A stretch of DNA of 64,000 nucleotides from Avrilella dinanensis. GTDB taxonomy: Bacteria > Bacteroidota > Bacteroidia > Flavobacteriales > Flavobacteriaceae. The DNA is taken from positions 869,041 through 933,040 of the forward strand of contig NZ_NIPO01000001.1 of the NCBI RefSeq assembly GCF_002807015.1, written 5' to 3'. Every line of letters begins with the position of its first letter. Positions within the stretch are counted from its first letter, which is position 1. Of the stretch, positions 20,290-28,608 are shown one piece after another. The position numbers and the translations under genes are program-made. The notes under the pieces were generated by a model that saw only the letters and a list, made by a program, of their open reading frames with translations, was not told the DNA's origin and made no database searches.

Positions 20290-21795
20290 ATGTCAGCAAA
20301 TACGATACTCACTATCATCATTGTTTACTTTTTAATGTTACTGACCATTTCGTGGTTCATGAGCCGGAAAGACAACAGTAACAGTGCTTTTTTTCAGGCA
20401 AACAAAAATGCAAAATGGTATCTGGTTGCTTTCGGAATGATTGGCACGGCTTTGTCGGGCGTAACATTTATATCCGTTCCCGGTGAGGTCGGTTCGCCCA
20501 ACGGCGAGCAATTCAAATATTTCCAGTTTGTGCTGGGTAATGCTGTCGGTTTTCTGTTGACAGCCACGGTTTTATTACCGTTATATTATCGGTTGAATCT
20601 AGTTTCTATTTACACCTATTTTGAAAAAAAATTAGGGATTTACAGCTATAAATCAGCCGCAACAATCTTTTTGCTGAGTCGTACCGTCGGGTCGGCATTC
20701 CGGTTATATTTGGTAGTTATTGTGCTGCAACGCTATGTTTTTGACGCATACAACATTCCGTTTGCCATGACGGTTATACTAAGTTTGCTGTTTATATTTG
20801 CCTATACCTACAAAGCCGGACTCAAAACTATCATCGTTACCGACACTTTGCAGACATTTTTTCTGGTTTCGGCTGTGGTGTCCACAATTATTTTTATCTG
20901 CCTTTCTTTAGACTTTTCTGCCATTGAGGCTTTTGAATCGGTTAAACAATCTAATTATTCCAAAATATTCTTTTTTGAAGATTTCATCGGAAACCGCTAT
21001 CATTTCGTCAAGCAATTTCTGGGTGGTGTTTTCGTTACCTTAGCAATGGTCGGTTTAGACCAGGATTTGATGCAGAAAAACCTGAGTTGTGCCAATATTA
21101 AAGACGCACAGAAAAATATGTTTGCCTTCACAGGGGTTTTTGTGCTGATTAATTTATTTTTCCTTTCTGTCGGAGCATTGCTTTACATTTACGCAGAAAA
21201 GAACGGTATTGCTATTCCGGTAGATGAATTGGGGCATGCCAGAACGGATTATCTTTTCCCTGAAATCGCGATTAATTATATGGCAGGTGTTCCGGCTGTG
21301 GTTTTTGTTTTGGGGATTGTCGCCGCTACTTTTGCCACCACCGATTCGGCTCTGACTGCTTTAACAACTTCTTTTTGCGTGGACTTTTTGGGTATGGATA
21401 AAGATGTAAAATCATCTGAAAAGAAAAAAATCCGAACCCGTTATGCTGTTCATTTGTCTTTCGCTTTTCTGATGTTTCTGGTCATAATCGTCTTTAATTC
21501 TATCAACGATAAATCGGTGGTAAGTATGATTTTTCGGATTGCTTCCTACACTTACGGACCGCTTTTAGGATTGTTTATTTACACTTTATTGTTCAAAAAC
21601 CGGCAAATCCGGGACAAGTGGATACCGTTTATCTGCATGGTTTCCCCGTTGATTACATGGTGGATTGTAGATAATTCTACTTTGTTTTTCGGGAATTATG
21701 TATTTGATAATGAGTTAATTATTCTAAACGCTCTCATTACCGTTCTGCTGATGTTTTGTGCGAGCAAAAAATATTCTGGCAAAAAAAGCATTTAA
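20290..21795 (+). CDS. Sodium:solute symporter (SSS) family transporter
   Basis: 501 residues with about 13-14 membrane segments. SSS features: early ALSGVTFISVPGEVG (unwound helix 1 with the Na+ site), RTVGSAFRLYLVVIVLQRY, and AATFATTDSALTALTTSFC (helix 8 Thr/Ser pair used for Na+). The family imports sugars, amino acids, pantothenate and similar substrates; Bacteroidota copies are often linked to sialic acid or glycan use, but nothing nearby shows the substrate. Probably monocistronic. Confidence 0.88.
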   Translation: MSANTILTIIIVYFLMLLTISWFMSRKDNSNSAFFQANKNAKWYLVAFGMIGTALSGVTFISVPGEVGSPNGEQFKYFQFVLGNAVGFLLTATVLLPLYYRLNLVSIYTYFEKKLGIYSYKSAATIFLLSRTVGSAFRLYLVVIVLQRYVFDAYNIPFAMTVILSLLFIFAYTYKAGLKTIIVTDTLQTFFLVSAVVSTIIFICLSLDFSAIEAFESVKQSNYSKIFFFEDFIGNRYHFVKQFLGGVFVTLAMVGLDQDLMQKNLSCANIKDAQKNMFAFTGVFVLINLFFLSVGALLYIYAEKNGIAIPVDELGHARTDYLFPEIAINYMAGVPAVVFVLGIVAATFATTDSALTALTTSFCVDFLGMDKDVKSSEKKKIRTRYAVHLSFAFLMFLVIIVFNSINDKSVVSMIFRIASYTYGPLLGLFIYTLLFKNRQIRDKWIPFICMVSPLITWWIVDNSTLFFGNYVFDNELIILNALITVLLMFCASKKYSGKKSI

Positions 21796-21821
21796 AATAT
21801 TTCTTTTTTAAAAAATAATTT

Positions 21822-21829
21822 TAATTTTG
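21822..21829 (+). promoter_or_regulatory. -7 box TAATTTTG for the DUF2089 gene cluster
   Basis: Exact TAnnTTTG, 27 nt before the TTG start at 21857; probably drives the whole 21857-26732 cluster. Confidence 0.5.
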
Positions 21830-21856
21830 TAAAAACATTTTTTAATAAAATTAAAA

Positions 21857-22171
21857 TTGAATTTAAAAATACCAAATACTTGTCCAAGTTGCGAAAGCCG
21901 GCTCAAAGTATCGGAATTGGTTTGTGACGAATGTCAGACCAAAGTTTCCGGTAATTTTCCATTGCCTGTTTTTATGCAATTATCGCCTAAAGAACAGGAA
22001 TTTGTGTTGCAATTCTTTCTGCACAGCGGTAGCCTGAAAGAAATGGCAAAGCAAATTGGCGTGAGCTACCCGACGCTTCGTAACCAGTTAGACGATATGA
22101 TTGAAAAAACGATACAACTCAAAAAACAATATGACGATGAAAATAACTCCGCTCCTACTCAACCCGTTTAA
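21857..22171 (+). CDS. DUF2089-like zinc-ribbon plus HTH protein, probable regulator
   Basis: 104 residues from a TTG start (no ATG is in frame before the zinc ribbon). N-terminal zinc ribbon: CPSCESRLKVSELVCDEC, two CxxC knuckles at about 9-12 and 23-26. A helix-turn-helix follows (LSPKEQEFVLQFFLHSGSLKEMAKQIGVSYPTLRNQLDDMI, about 42-83). This arrangement is that of DUF2089 proteins, thought to be transcription regulators. Its last 41 bases overlap the next gene, so the two are translationally linked. It is the first gene of the hydrolase/small membrane protein cluster and may control it; that is inference. Confidence 0.75.
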   Translation: MNLKIPNTCPSCESRLKVSELVCDECQTKVSGNFPLPVFMQLSPKEQEFVLQFFLHSGSLKEMAKQIGVSYPTLRNQLDDMIEKTIQLKKQYDDENNSAPTQPV

Positions 22172-22718
22172 ATGGTCGCAGGAACGAACCTTGCTGATTG
22201 TCGGTTTGACCGCTTTGGCACTCAGCGTGTTTGTTTCCCATTTCTGCCATGTTGAATTTCAGATTTTACGGATAAATCCACTGAACAAAGTTACTGTCTG
22301 GAAAGCCTTGTTTAATCAACTGGTTATTGTTTCTGTTTTGTCTTTATTTTTCTTTATTGCCGGTAAAATTGTCAATGGGAAAACACGGTTTATCGATATT
22401 TTTAATACGGTAATTATAGGTTTCATTCCTTTTTATATACTCGGTTTTCAAAATATCAATCATTTCCAGATCCGAGAAATAAACGCTTTAGAACAAGCTG
22501 TGCAAGACGGCGGAATTTATTCCTATCTGCCCTCACCTTTGTTTATAGTTTTGGCTATTGTTTCTCTGGTGTTTATTGTTTACTATATCTATCTTTTTGT
22601 AATCGGATTCAGAACAGCGACACACAGCAAAAAAGTCGGGCATTATGTGACTTTTGTCCTGGCGTTGATTATTGCCGACCTGGTTGCTTCTTACATTATT
22701 AACTCTTTTAACTTTTGA
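22131..22718 (+). CDS. Five-helix integral membrane protein (Yip1-like), unknown function
   Basis: 195 residues from ATG 22131 (an ATG at 22137 is also possible). The frame extends up to 22101, but that part lies deep in the DUF2089 gene. Starts MTMKITPLLLNPFKWSQERT, then about five hydrophobic helices, ending SYIINSFNF. The layout (short polar N-terminus, helices clustered to the end) resembles Yip1-domain proteins, but I do not recognise a definite family motif. The stop TGA overlaps the ATG of the next gene by one base. Its last 15 codons recur at 24117-24166. Confidence 0.62.
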   Translation: MTMKITPLLLNPFKWSQERTLLIVGLTALALSVFVSHFCHVEFQILRINPLNKVTVWKALFNQLVIVSVLSLFFFIAGKIVNGKTRFIDIFNTVIIGFIPFYILGFQNINHFQIREINALEQAVQDGGIYSYLPSPLFIVLAIVSLVFIVYYIYLFVIGFRTATHSKKVGHYVTFVLALIIADLVASYIINSFNF

Positions 22719-22728
22719 TGATGAAAAA
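22668..22728 (+). repeat. 61-bp direct repeat, copy 1 (end of membrane-protein gene and start of hydrolase gene)
   Basis: Identical at 59 of 61 positions to 24117-24177. Starts ATTATTGCCGACCTGG and ends TTTTGATGATGAAAAA. This is the functional copy within coding sequence. Confidence 0.9.
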
Positions 22729-24076
22729 CATTATTTTAATTTTCAGTTTACTATTGAGTACTTCTTTGTTTGCTCAAATCGAAGGAACATGGAACGGAAA
22801 CATTGAAATTCCAATGAATAAACTTCCTTTTGTTTTACACATTTCTAACAAAAATAATGGGTTGAAAGCTACTTTTGATAGCCCCAACCAAGGTGGTTTT
22901 GGTCTTGAAATACCCGAAATTCGGTTTGAAGATAATACACTTTATTTAAAACACCCTCAAATGATGATGAATTATGAGGGAAAACTCGAAAACGATGTTA
23001 TCAATGGTACGTTTACCCAAGGTAGTCAGTCATTTACTCTAAATTTAACGAAAGGGAAGTTTAAACGCAACCGCCCGCAAGAACCACAATCTCCGTTTGA
23101 TTATCATTCCGAAGATATTACATTTGAAAATAAAGAAGATGGTATCAATTTGGCAGGGACATTGACACTACCTAAAGGAAACGGGAAATTTCCAGCAGTT
23201 GTTTTGGTTTCCGGTAGTGGTCCACAAGACAGAAATGAAGAGATACGTGGGCATAAGCCATTTTTGGTTCTTTCTGATTATTTTACCACCCACGGTTATG
23301 CTGTTTTAAGATATGATAAACGTGGTATAGCTGAATCTGGAGGCAATTACTCATTGGCTACAGTTTTTGATTTTGCCAATGATACCAAAGCCGCTATTGA
23401 ATACTTAAAAAACAGAAAAGAAATTGATTCTAAGAAAATTGGTGTTCTGGGGCATAGTGAAGGTGGACAGGTAGCTCAAATTATTGCTTCAGAAGACAAA
23501 TCACTGAATTTTATTATATTGATGGCAGCTCCAGGAACTACCGGTGATGAAATATTGCTATACCAAACCAAAATTCTTGCGGAAGCTTCTAACCTTTCCC
23601 AATCAGAAACGAAAGAGATATTAGATGAAAACCAGTCAATATATGAGATTATTAAAAGAAATAATGACATCGAAAAAATTAAACTAGAATTAATATCTTA
23701 CTTCAAATCTAATCCAAACTATAGTACTCTAAGTGATGAGCAGATAAATGAAAAATCAGCTTCATTATCGACAAACTGGATGAAAGAATTTATCCAGTTT
23801 AATCCGCAAAATTATTTAGCAAAAATAGATTGCAATGTTTTAGCCATAAATGGAACTAAAGATATACAAGTTCCAAGTGTAGAAAATCTTGCAGGGATTA
23901 CCAAAGAATTAGGAGTGAAAGGTAACTTGGACATTATTTCTTATGACGGCTTAAACCACATGTTTCAACCAGCCCAAACAGGCTTACCTGATGAATATGG
24001 AACTATTGAAACTACGATAGAACCTAAAGTTTTGGAAGATATTGTAAAATGGTTAAATGAAAAAGTGAAATACTAA
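22718..24076 (+). CDS. Exported alpha/beta-hydrolase
   Basis: 452 residues from ATG 22718 (TGATG overlap with the upstream stop; a second ATG follows directly). Signal peptide MMKNIILIFSLLLSTSLFAQ. Residues 21-115 form a beta-rich N-terminal domain (IEGTWNGNIEIP); the alpha/beta-hydrolase core starts near 128, with oxyanion segment VLVSGSGPQDRNEE (163-176), nucleophile elbow GHSEGG with Ser247, and a late Asp (NGTKDIQVPS) and His (DGLNHMFQP) completing the triad. This layout is common in Bacteroidota exported esterase/peptidase-like proteins. Substrate unknown. Confidence 0.83.
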   Translation: MMKNIILIFSLLLSTSLFAQIEGTWNGNIEIPMNKLPFVLHISNKNNGLKATFDSPNQGGFGLEIPEIRFEDNTLYLKHPQMMMNYEGKLENDVINGTFTQGSQSFTLNLTKGKFKRNRPQEPQSPFDYHSEDITFENKEDGINLAGTLTLPKGNGKFPAVVLVSGSGPQDRNEEIRGHKPFLVLSDYFTTHGYAVLRYDKRGIAESGGNYSLATVFDFANDTKAAIEYLKNRKEIDSKKIGVLGHSEGGQVAQIIASEDKSLNFIILMAAPGTTGDEILLYQTKILAEASNLSQSETKEILDENQSIYEIIKRNNDIEKIKLELISYFKSNPNYSTLSDEQINEKSASLSTNWMKEFIQFNPQNYLAKIDCNVLAINGTKDIQVPSVENLAGITKELGVKGNLDIISYDGLNHMFQPAQTGLPDEYGTIETTIEPKVLEDIVKWLNEKVKY

Positions 24077-24116
24077 TGAAACCTTCTAATGGATTCAGTT
24101 AATGATAATATTTATA

Positions 24117-24177
24117 ATTATTGCCGACCTGGCTGCTTCTTATATTATTAACTCTTTTAACTTTTGATGATGAAAAA
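24117..24177 (+). repeat. 61-bp direct repeat, copy 2 (non-coding remnant plus start of serine hydrolase gene)
   Basis: 59/61 identity to 22668-22728 with two T/C changes. It preserves the last 15 codons and stop of the upstream membrane-protein gene, but here without the rest of that gene, then runs into the ATGATGAAAAA start of the serine hydrolase gene. Confidence 0.9.
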
Positions 24178-25486
24178 ATTATTTTTACTTACTGTATTGT
24201 TCTCAGGAACAACACTTTTCGCTCAAGAAATCAATTTTGATAAGCTTGACAAATACTTGGAGAATTTAGAAAAAAATGACAAATTCATGACAAGTATTGC
24301 TATTTCTAAAAATGGAGAGATTATTTATCAAAATTCTATTGGCTTCGCCGATGTAGAAAATCAAATTCGTGCTGACCATCGAACGATTTACAAAATAGGG
24401 TCGATCAGCAAAACTTTTACCGCTACATTGGTGATGAAAGCTGTGGAAGAAAGCAAATTAAGCTTAGACCAAGCTTTGTCTGATTTTTTTCCGGATGTTG
24501 AAAATGCCGAGAAAATAACGCTAAAAAACCTGCTCAACCACCAAAGCGGAATATTTAACCTCACGAGTGACCCTACTTTTTTTGATTGGCATACAAATGC
24601 CCATACACCAACCGAAATTCTTGACATCATCAAACGAAATGGTACTGTTTTTGAACCTGGCAGCCAGACAGAATATAGCAACTCCAACTATATGTTGCTT
24701 ACTCTTATCTTGGAAAAAGTTTATAACCAAACTTTTGACGAAATATTACAAGGCAAAATCACTCAACCTTTAGGGCTAAAAAACACGTATATCGGCTACG
24801 AAATTAATCCCAAAAATCACGAAGCTCACTCCTATCAATTTATTGGTAAATGGGTCAAAGAAACAGAAACGCATTCTTCAGTAACATTGGGTGCTGGTGC
24901 TATTGTTTCTACAGCAGAAGAACTTGTTAAGTTTTCAGATGCTTTATTTTCCGGGAAAATAATTTCAGAAGAAAGCCTGAAAAAAATGTTAGACATGGAA
25001 AATAATTTCGGATTAGGAATGACACGGTTTCCTTTTTATGAGAAAGTATGTTTGGGTCACACAGGCGGTATAGACGGTTTTAGCTCAATTTTTAGCCACA
25101 TTCGTGAAGATAATTTGTCTTATGCAGTGCTGAACAATGGTACAAATTTTGATAACAACGATGTGTATATTGCCATTCTTAGTACTGTTTACGGGAAAGA
25201 TTTTGAAATACCTGTTTTCACTCCGGGCTACCAACCTACTGAAGAAAATCTGCAAAAATACATTGGCACATATTCTTCCCCGCTCATTCCAATGAAAATT
25301 ACTATTACCACCGAAAATGGCGTTTTGATAGCACAAGCCACAAGCCAACCGTCATTTCCGTTAGAAGCCGTGGAAGAGCATATTTTTAAATTTGATATGG
25401 CAATGCTAAAAATGACTTTTAATCCAGACGATAACACGATGATTCTCAATCAAGGCGGCGAAATATTATTTAAAAAAGAAAAATAA
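24167..25486 (+). CDS. Exported serine hydrolase, class C beta-lactamase/DD-peptidase-like
   Basis: 439 residues from ATG 24167 (ATG 24170 is equally plausible). Signal peptide MMKKLFLLTVLFSGTTLFAQ. Catalytic motif SxxK is S79-I-S-K82 in IGSISKTFTATL; the YxN-type motif is EYSNSNY; LGHTGGIDGF supplies the third (HTG) motif. This is the Beta-lactamase (PF00144) fold shared by class C beta-lactamases, DD-peptidases and esterases. The C-terminal 110 residues form a small lipocalin-like beta domain (LQKYIGTYSSPLIPMKITI), common in the esterase/peptidase branch. A true beta-lactamase is less likely. Confidence 0.85.
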   Translation: MMKKLFLLTVLFSGTTLFAQEINFDKLDKYLENLEKNDKFMTSIAISKNGEIIYQNSIGFADVENQIRADHRTIYKIGSISKTFTATLVMKAVEESKLSLDQALSDFFPDVENAEKITLKNLLNHQSGIFNLTSDPTFFDWHTNAHTPTEILDIIKRNGTVFEPGSQTEYSNSNYMLLTLILEKVYNQTFDEILQGKITQPLGLKNTYIGYEINPKNHEAHSYQFIGKWVKETETHSSVTLGAGAIVSTAEELVKFSDALFSGKIISEESLKKMLDMENNFGLGMTRFPFYEKVCLGHTGGIDGFSSIFSHIREDNLSYAVLNNGTNFDNNDVYIAILSTVYGKDFEIPVFTPGYQPTEENLQKYIGTYSSPLIPMKITITTENGVLIAQATSQPSFPLEAVEEHIFKFDMAMLKMTFNPDDNTMILNQGGEILFKKEK

Positions 25487-25487
25487 A

Positions 25488-25958
25488 ATGACACCATTAT
25501 TCACTGAGAAGCAACGTTTCAACCAATGGTGGGTTTGGTTACTTATCATACTTACCCTTGGTGTCCCGTTTATCGTATTTTTTCAATTGATTATTTCAGG
25601 CGAAGCTATCGCAGACAACCTGGCAATAATTTTCTCTTTGATCATTCCGATTGCCTGTATATACCTGATTTACATCACACAACTAAAAACGGAAATTACC
25701 CGCGAAAGTATTTCTTTTCAGTTTGTTCCGTTTGTGAAACGCAACTATTTTTTGTCTGAAATCCAATCCGTTAAAGTCATTAATTATGGATTTGTCGGCG
25801 GCTGGGGAATTCGGTTTACCACCAAATACGGAACAGTTTACAACATCAAAGGAAATAAAGGTTTGTACGTACACCTAAAAGACGGAAAAACGTTTATCAT
25901 CGGTACACAAAAACCTGAAGAACTGGAAAAAGTGGTAGAACAACTAAAAAGAAATTAA
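25488..25958 (+). CDS. Small membrane protein with PH-like C-terminal domain
   Basis: 156 residues, starting 1 bp after the preceding stop. Two membrane helices (about 12-34 and 42-64) are followed by a soluble beta-rich part (ESISFQFVPFVKRNYFLSEI ... WGIRFTTKYGTVYNIKGNKG ... FIIGTQKPEELEKVVEQL), which resembles the bacterial PH-like domains found after two membrane helices. I do not recognise a named family. It is embedded in the hydrolase/small-membrane-protein cluster. Confidence 0.65.
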   Translation: MTPLFTEKQRFNQWWVWLLIILTLGVPFIVFFQLIISGEAIADNLAIIFSLIIPIACIYLIYITQLKTEITRESISFQFVPFVKRNYFLSEIQSVKVINYGFVGGWGIRFTTKYGTVYNIKGNKGLYVHLKDGKTFIIGTQKPEELEKVVEQLKRN

Positions 25959-26384
25959 ATGCTGACAGCTTGTTTGGTTTGTGCATTCATTATGGCGTTC
26001 TGGGGAGGCATTCTCAATGAAGAAAATGCCTCAAGTTTGTTGAGCGGTTACAACACCATGAGTGACGAAAAGAAAAAGAATGTTGATTTTAAGGGAATCA
26101 CTAAAATCTACAAAAAAGTTTTTTACGGTGTGGCATTAGGCTGTGCTTTGGTCGGAATTTCAGGTTATTTCTTTACTAAAAATGAAAATCTGAGTGTCGC
26201 ATTGCTTATTTTGGTTTTTTGCTGGGGAATGACACCTTTGTTTTTTCTGGGAAAAAAATATGACCCTAATAGCTATCCAAAATGGCAAAAAATACTCAAC
26301 TATTTTATTTTAGCCTTGCTGATTTTCGGCGGATTGTTTGCGGCTGTAATGGTTTATATGTCAGAAGGTAATTTAATTGAATAA
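25959..26384 (+). CDS. DUF3784-like membrane protein
   Basis: 141 residues; the ATG directly follows the preceding TAA. The segment SSLLSGYNTMSDEKKKNVD after the first membrane helix matches the DUF3784 hallmark. Four membrane helices are seen (about 2-18, 56-72, 78-98, 112-132). Members often sit beside SdpI-like genes, as here. Function unknown. Confidence 0.75.
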   Translation: MLTACLVCAFIMAFWGGILNEENASSLLSGYNTMSDEKKKNVDFKGITKIYKKVFYGVALGCALVGISGYFFTKNENLSVALLILVFCWGMTPLFFLGKKYDPNSYPKWQKILNYFILALLIFGGLFAAVMVYMSEGNLIE

Positions 26385-26387
26385 ATT

Positions 26388-26732
26388 ATGTTTGAAATAG
26401 CAGAAATAATCAACCCAATGTTGTGCTTGTCCGGAATAATTTTCTTGATTTTCGGAGCGATTATGTATTTTTTTCCACCCAAAAAAATCAATGGCTGGTA
26501 TGGTTACCGGACGGGAGGTTCAATGAAAAATCAAAAGAATTGGGATTTTGCCCAAAAATACGGAGCGAAAGTAATGATGATTTTCGGTTTGATAATGACA
26601 GTTCTTTCTCCGATAAAAGGAATTTTCAACACTTCCGAAGAAGTCGATATTGCATTGGGAATGTTCATTCTCATTATTGGTGCTTTTGCTATGATTCCTA
26701 TTGTGGAAAAAGGAATTAAGAAAAATGAGTAG
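26388..26732 (+). CDS. SdpI-like immunity-family membrane protein
   Basis: 114 residues. Two to three membrane helices and the core KKINGWYGYRTGGSMKNQKNWDFAQKYG (about residues 32-59), the central signature of SdpI/YhfL proteins. In Bacillus subtilis SdpI gives immunity to the SdpC toxin and acts in its signalling; homologues in Bacteroidota have unknown roles. Last gene of the tightly packed cluster, 3 bp after the DUF3784 gene; convergent with the Lrp gene 12 bp away. Confidence 0.8.
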   Translation: MFEIAEIINPMLCLSGIIFLIFGAIMYFFPPKKINGWYGYRTGGSMKNQKNWDFAQKYGAKVMMIFGLIMTVLSPIKGIFNTSEEVDIALGMFILIIGAFAMIPIVEKGIKKNE

Positions 26733-26744
26733 CCATGCTATAAT

Positions 26745-27203
26745 TTATAGCCTGTACACCGTAGAATTTTTCACTTCTTCAATGGAAAACATACTTTGCG
26801 TACTCGACACTTCATCTAACGAAGTGAGCTTGGAAATCATAAAATCACGATAACTCTCCATATCTTTTAAGCTGATTTTCAACACATAATCATATTCGCC
26901 ACTCACATGAAAACATTCTAATACCTCAGGCATCTCGCTGATTTTTCTTTCAAAATCCAAAATCGCCTCTTTGGAATGCGTTTTTATCTTTACCAAAGTA
27001 ATCACGATAAACGCCCGCTCAATTTTATTTTTATCCAGAATCGCTACATATTTCCGGATAACTTCGTTTCTTTCCAGCTTTTTAATCCGTTCAAATACAG
27101 CCGTGACGGATAAACCGAGCTGTGCCGATAGTTCTTTGGTCGTTTGCTTGCTGTCTTCCTGCAACAAATTAAGCAGTGATAAATCTGTTTGGTCTAATTT
27201 CAT
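26745..27203 (-). CDS. Lrp/AsnC family transcriptional regulator
   Basis: 152 residues from ATG 27203. A longer frame to 27278 is rejected because MKLDQTDLSLLNLLQEDSKQ is the standard Lrp start. N-terminal winged HTH (KQTTKELSAQLGLSVTAVFERIKKLER, about 19-45), then the RAM ligand-binding domain (about 65-145: FIVITLVKIKTHSKEAIL, HVSGEYDYVLKI). Lrp-type regulators sense amino acids. It is divergent from the gamma-lyase gene, so it probably controls that gene in response to methionine or a related amino acid (inference from position). Confidence 0.9.
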   Translation of the reverse strand: MKLDQTDLSLLNLLQEDSKQTTKELSAQLGLSVTAVFERIKKLERNEVIRKYVAILDKNKIERAFIVITLVKIKTHSKEAILDFERKISEMPEVLECFHVSGEYDYVLKISLKDMESYRDFMISKLTSLDEVSSTQSMFSIEEVKNSTVYRL

Positions 27204-27318
27204 TGGAATATTTTTAGCTTGGATAAAATTAACAATAATAATTGTATCACAAAAAATATTTTTACTAATTTGCACCAAAACAGTTTTATATTAATCATAA
27301 TTAAAATTATACAAAAAT

Positions 27319-28509
27319 ATGTTCGATCCGGGAAATGAAATCCAAGACCTACAATTTTTTGGAGAATTTGGAGGCGTAAATCCTTCTATTTCAGATTCTT
27401 CTACCTACACATTTATGTCAGCAAAAAGCATGTTTGATACTTTTGAAGGCAATACCGATGGTTGCTATTTGTACAGCCGACACTCTTCGCCAAGTAATTT
27501 ATATTTATCGGAAGCGTTGGCAAAAATGGAAAACACCGAATCTGCCAATGTAACGGCATCAGGTATGGGTGCAATCACATCTGCTTTGATGCAACTTTGC
27601 AAATCGGGCGACCATATTATTTCGAGCCGAACCATTTACGGTGGAACTTATGCTTTCTTGAAAAATTTTCTACCGGATTTTGGTGTAAAAATCGACTTTG
27701 TGGATATTACCAAATTGGATTTAATCGAACAATTGATTCAACCCAACACCAAAGTTATTTACCTGGAAACAGTGAGTAACCCGCTACTTGAAGTAGCTGA
27801 CATCAAAGGAATTTCAACTTTGGCAAAGAAAAATAATATCAAGGTTATTGTTGATAATACATTTTCGCCATTATCTGTTTCGCCAAAACAGTTGGGTGCC
27901 GATATCGTTATCCACAGTTTAACAAAATACATCAACGGAAGTAGCGATACGGTTGGCGGCGTAATCTGTGGTGAAACCGATTTTATCAATGCACTAAAAG
28001 ATGTGAATAACGGGGCGTGTATGCTACTTGGTCCAACGATGGACAGTCTTCGTGCTTCGAGCGTATTAAAAAACTTACGCACCTTGCCGATTCGCATTCA
28101 GCAACATAGCCGAAATGCACAATATTTAGCAGAAAAATTTGAGGAAGCCGGCATAAAAACAGTCTATCCGGGACTGAAAAGCCACCCTGGACATGAATTG
28201 TACAAACAGATGTATAACGAAAAATACGGATTTGGCGGAATGCTGACTATTGATGCCGGTTCACTGGAAAAAGCCAACGCAACTATGGAAATGATGCAAC
28301 AGAAAAATGTGGGGTATCTTGCAGTAAGTCTTGGTTTTTACAAAACATTATTCAGTGCTCCGGGCACTTCTACCTCATCAGAAATTCCTGAAGACGAACA
28401 AAAAGAAATGGGACTTACCGATGGTTTAATCCGTTTTTCTATCGGACTTGACGCTGATATCGAACGTACATTTCAAACGATGATGGAATGTTTAAAAGCA
28501 AACATGTAA
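27319..28509 (+). CDS. PLP-dependent trans-sulfuration enzyme, probable methionine gamma-lyase
   Basis: 396 residues of the Cys/Met metabolism PLP family. Lys203 in HSLTKYINGSSD forms the internal aldimine; Asp179 (VIVDNTFSPL) contacts the pyridine nitrogen; Tyr107 (TIYGGTY) stacks on PLP; Tyr52-Arg54 (YSRHSSPSN) is the phosphate-anchoring pair from the neighbouring subunit. Methionine gamma-lyase releases methanethiol, ammonia and 2-oxobutyrate; cystathionine gamma-lyase or synthase is an alternative. The diagnostic gamma-lyase cysteine near Tyr107 is not obvious, so the exact activity is open. The divergent Lrp gene suggests amino-acid-responsive control. Confidence 0.83.
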   Translation: MFDPGNEIQDLQFFGEFGGVNPSISDSSTYTFMSAKSMFDTFEGNTDGCYLYSRHSSPSNLYLSEALAKMENTESANVTASGMGAITSALMQLCKSGDHIISSRTIYGGTYAFLKNFLPDFGVKIDFVDITKLDLIEQLIQPNTKVIYLETVSNPLLEVADIKGISTLAKKNNIKVIVDNTFSPLSVSPKQLGADIVIHSLTKYINGSSDTVGGVICGETDFINALKDVNNGACMLLGPTMDSLRASSVLKNLRTLPIRIQQHSRNAQYLAEKFEEAGIKTVYPGLKSHPGHELYKQMYNEKYGFGGMLTIDAGSLEKANATMEMMQQKNVGYLAVSLGFYKTLFSAPGTSTSSEIPEDEQKEMGLTDGLIRFSIGLDADIERTFQTMMECLKANM

Positions 28510-28520
28510 TTTAGCAGATT

Positions 28521-28608
28521 AATTAGCGAATATGCACATTCCGTATATTCGCTAATTCGCATATTTGCTAATTCGCACATTCTCATATCTGCATATTTGC
28601 TAATTCGC
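28521..28608. repeat. Intergenic palindrome and 18-bp direct repeats reaching into the kdsB stop
   Basis: Perfect 13-bp inverted repeat AATTAGCGAATAT (28521-28533) / ATATTCGCTAATT (28545-28557). GCATATTTGCTAATTCGC occurs identically at 28559-28576 and 28591-28608, with a near copy at 28543-28560. The last copy supplies the final codons and stop of kdsB. The palindrome may also serve as a terminator for the lyase gene. Confidence 0.8.

Noticed and set aside
24077..24166. Small gene encoding the SYIINSFNF peptide before the serine hydrolase gene
   Set aside because: It is the duplicated 3' tail of the upstream membrane-protein gene without start signals, not a new gene.
24167..25486. Beta-lactamase resistance gene
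   Set aside because: The fold is shared with peptidases and esterases; the lipocalin-like C-terminal domain and cluster context do not support antibiotic resistance.
27204..27278. N-terminal extension of the Lrp regulator
   Set aside because: The family start MKLDQTDLSLL is at 27203; the extension is AT-rich intergenic DNA.
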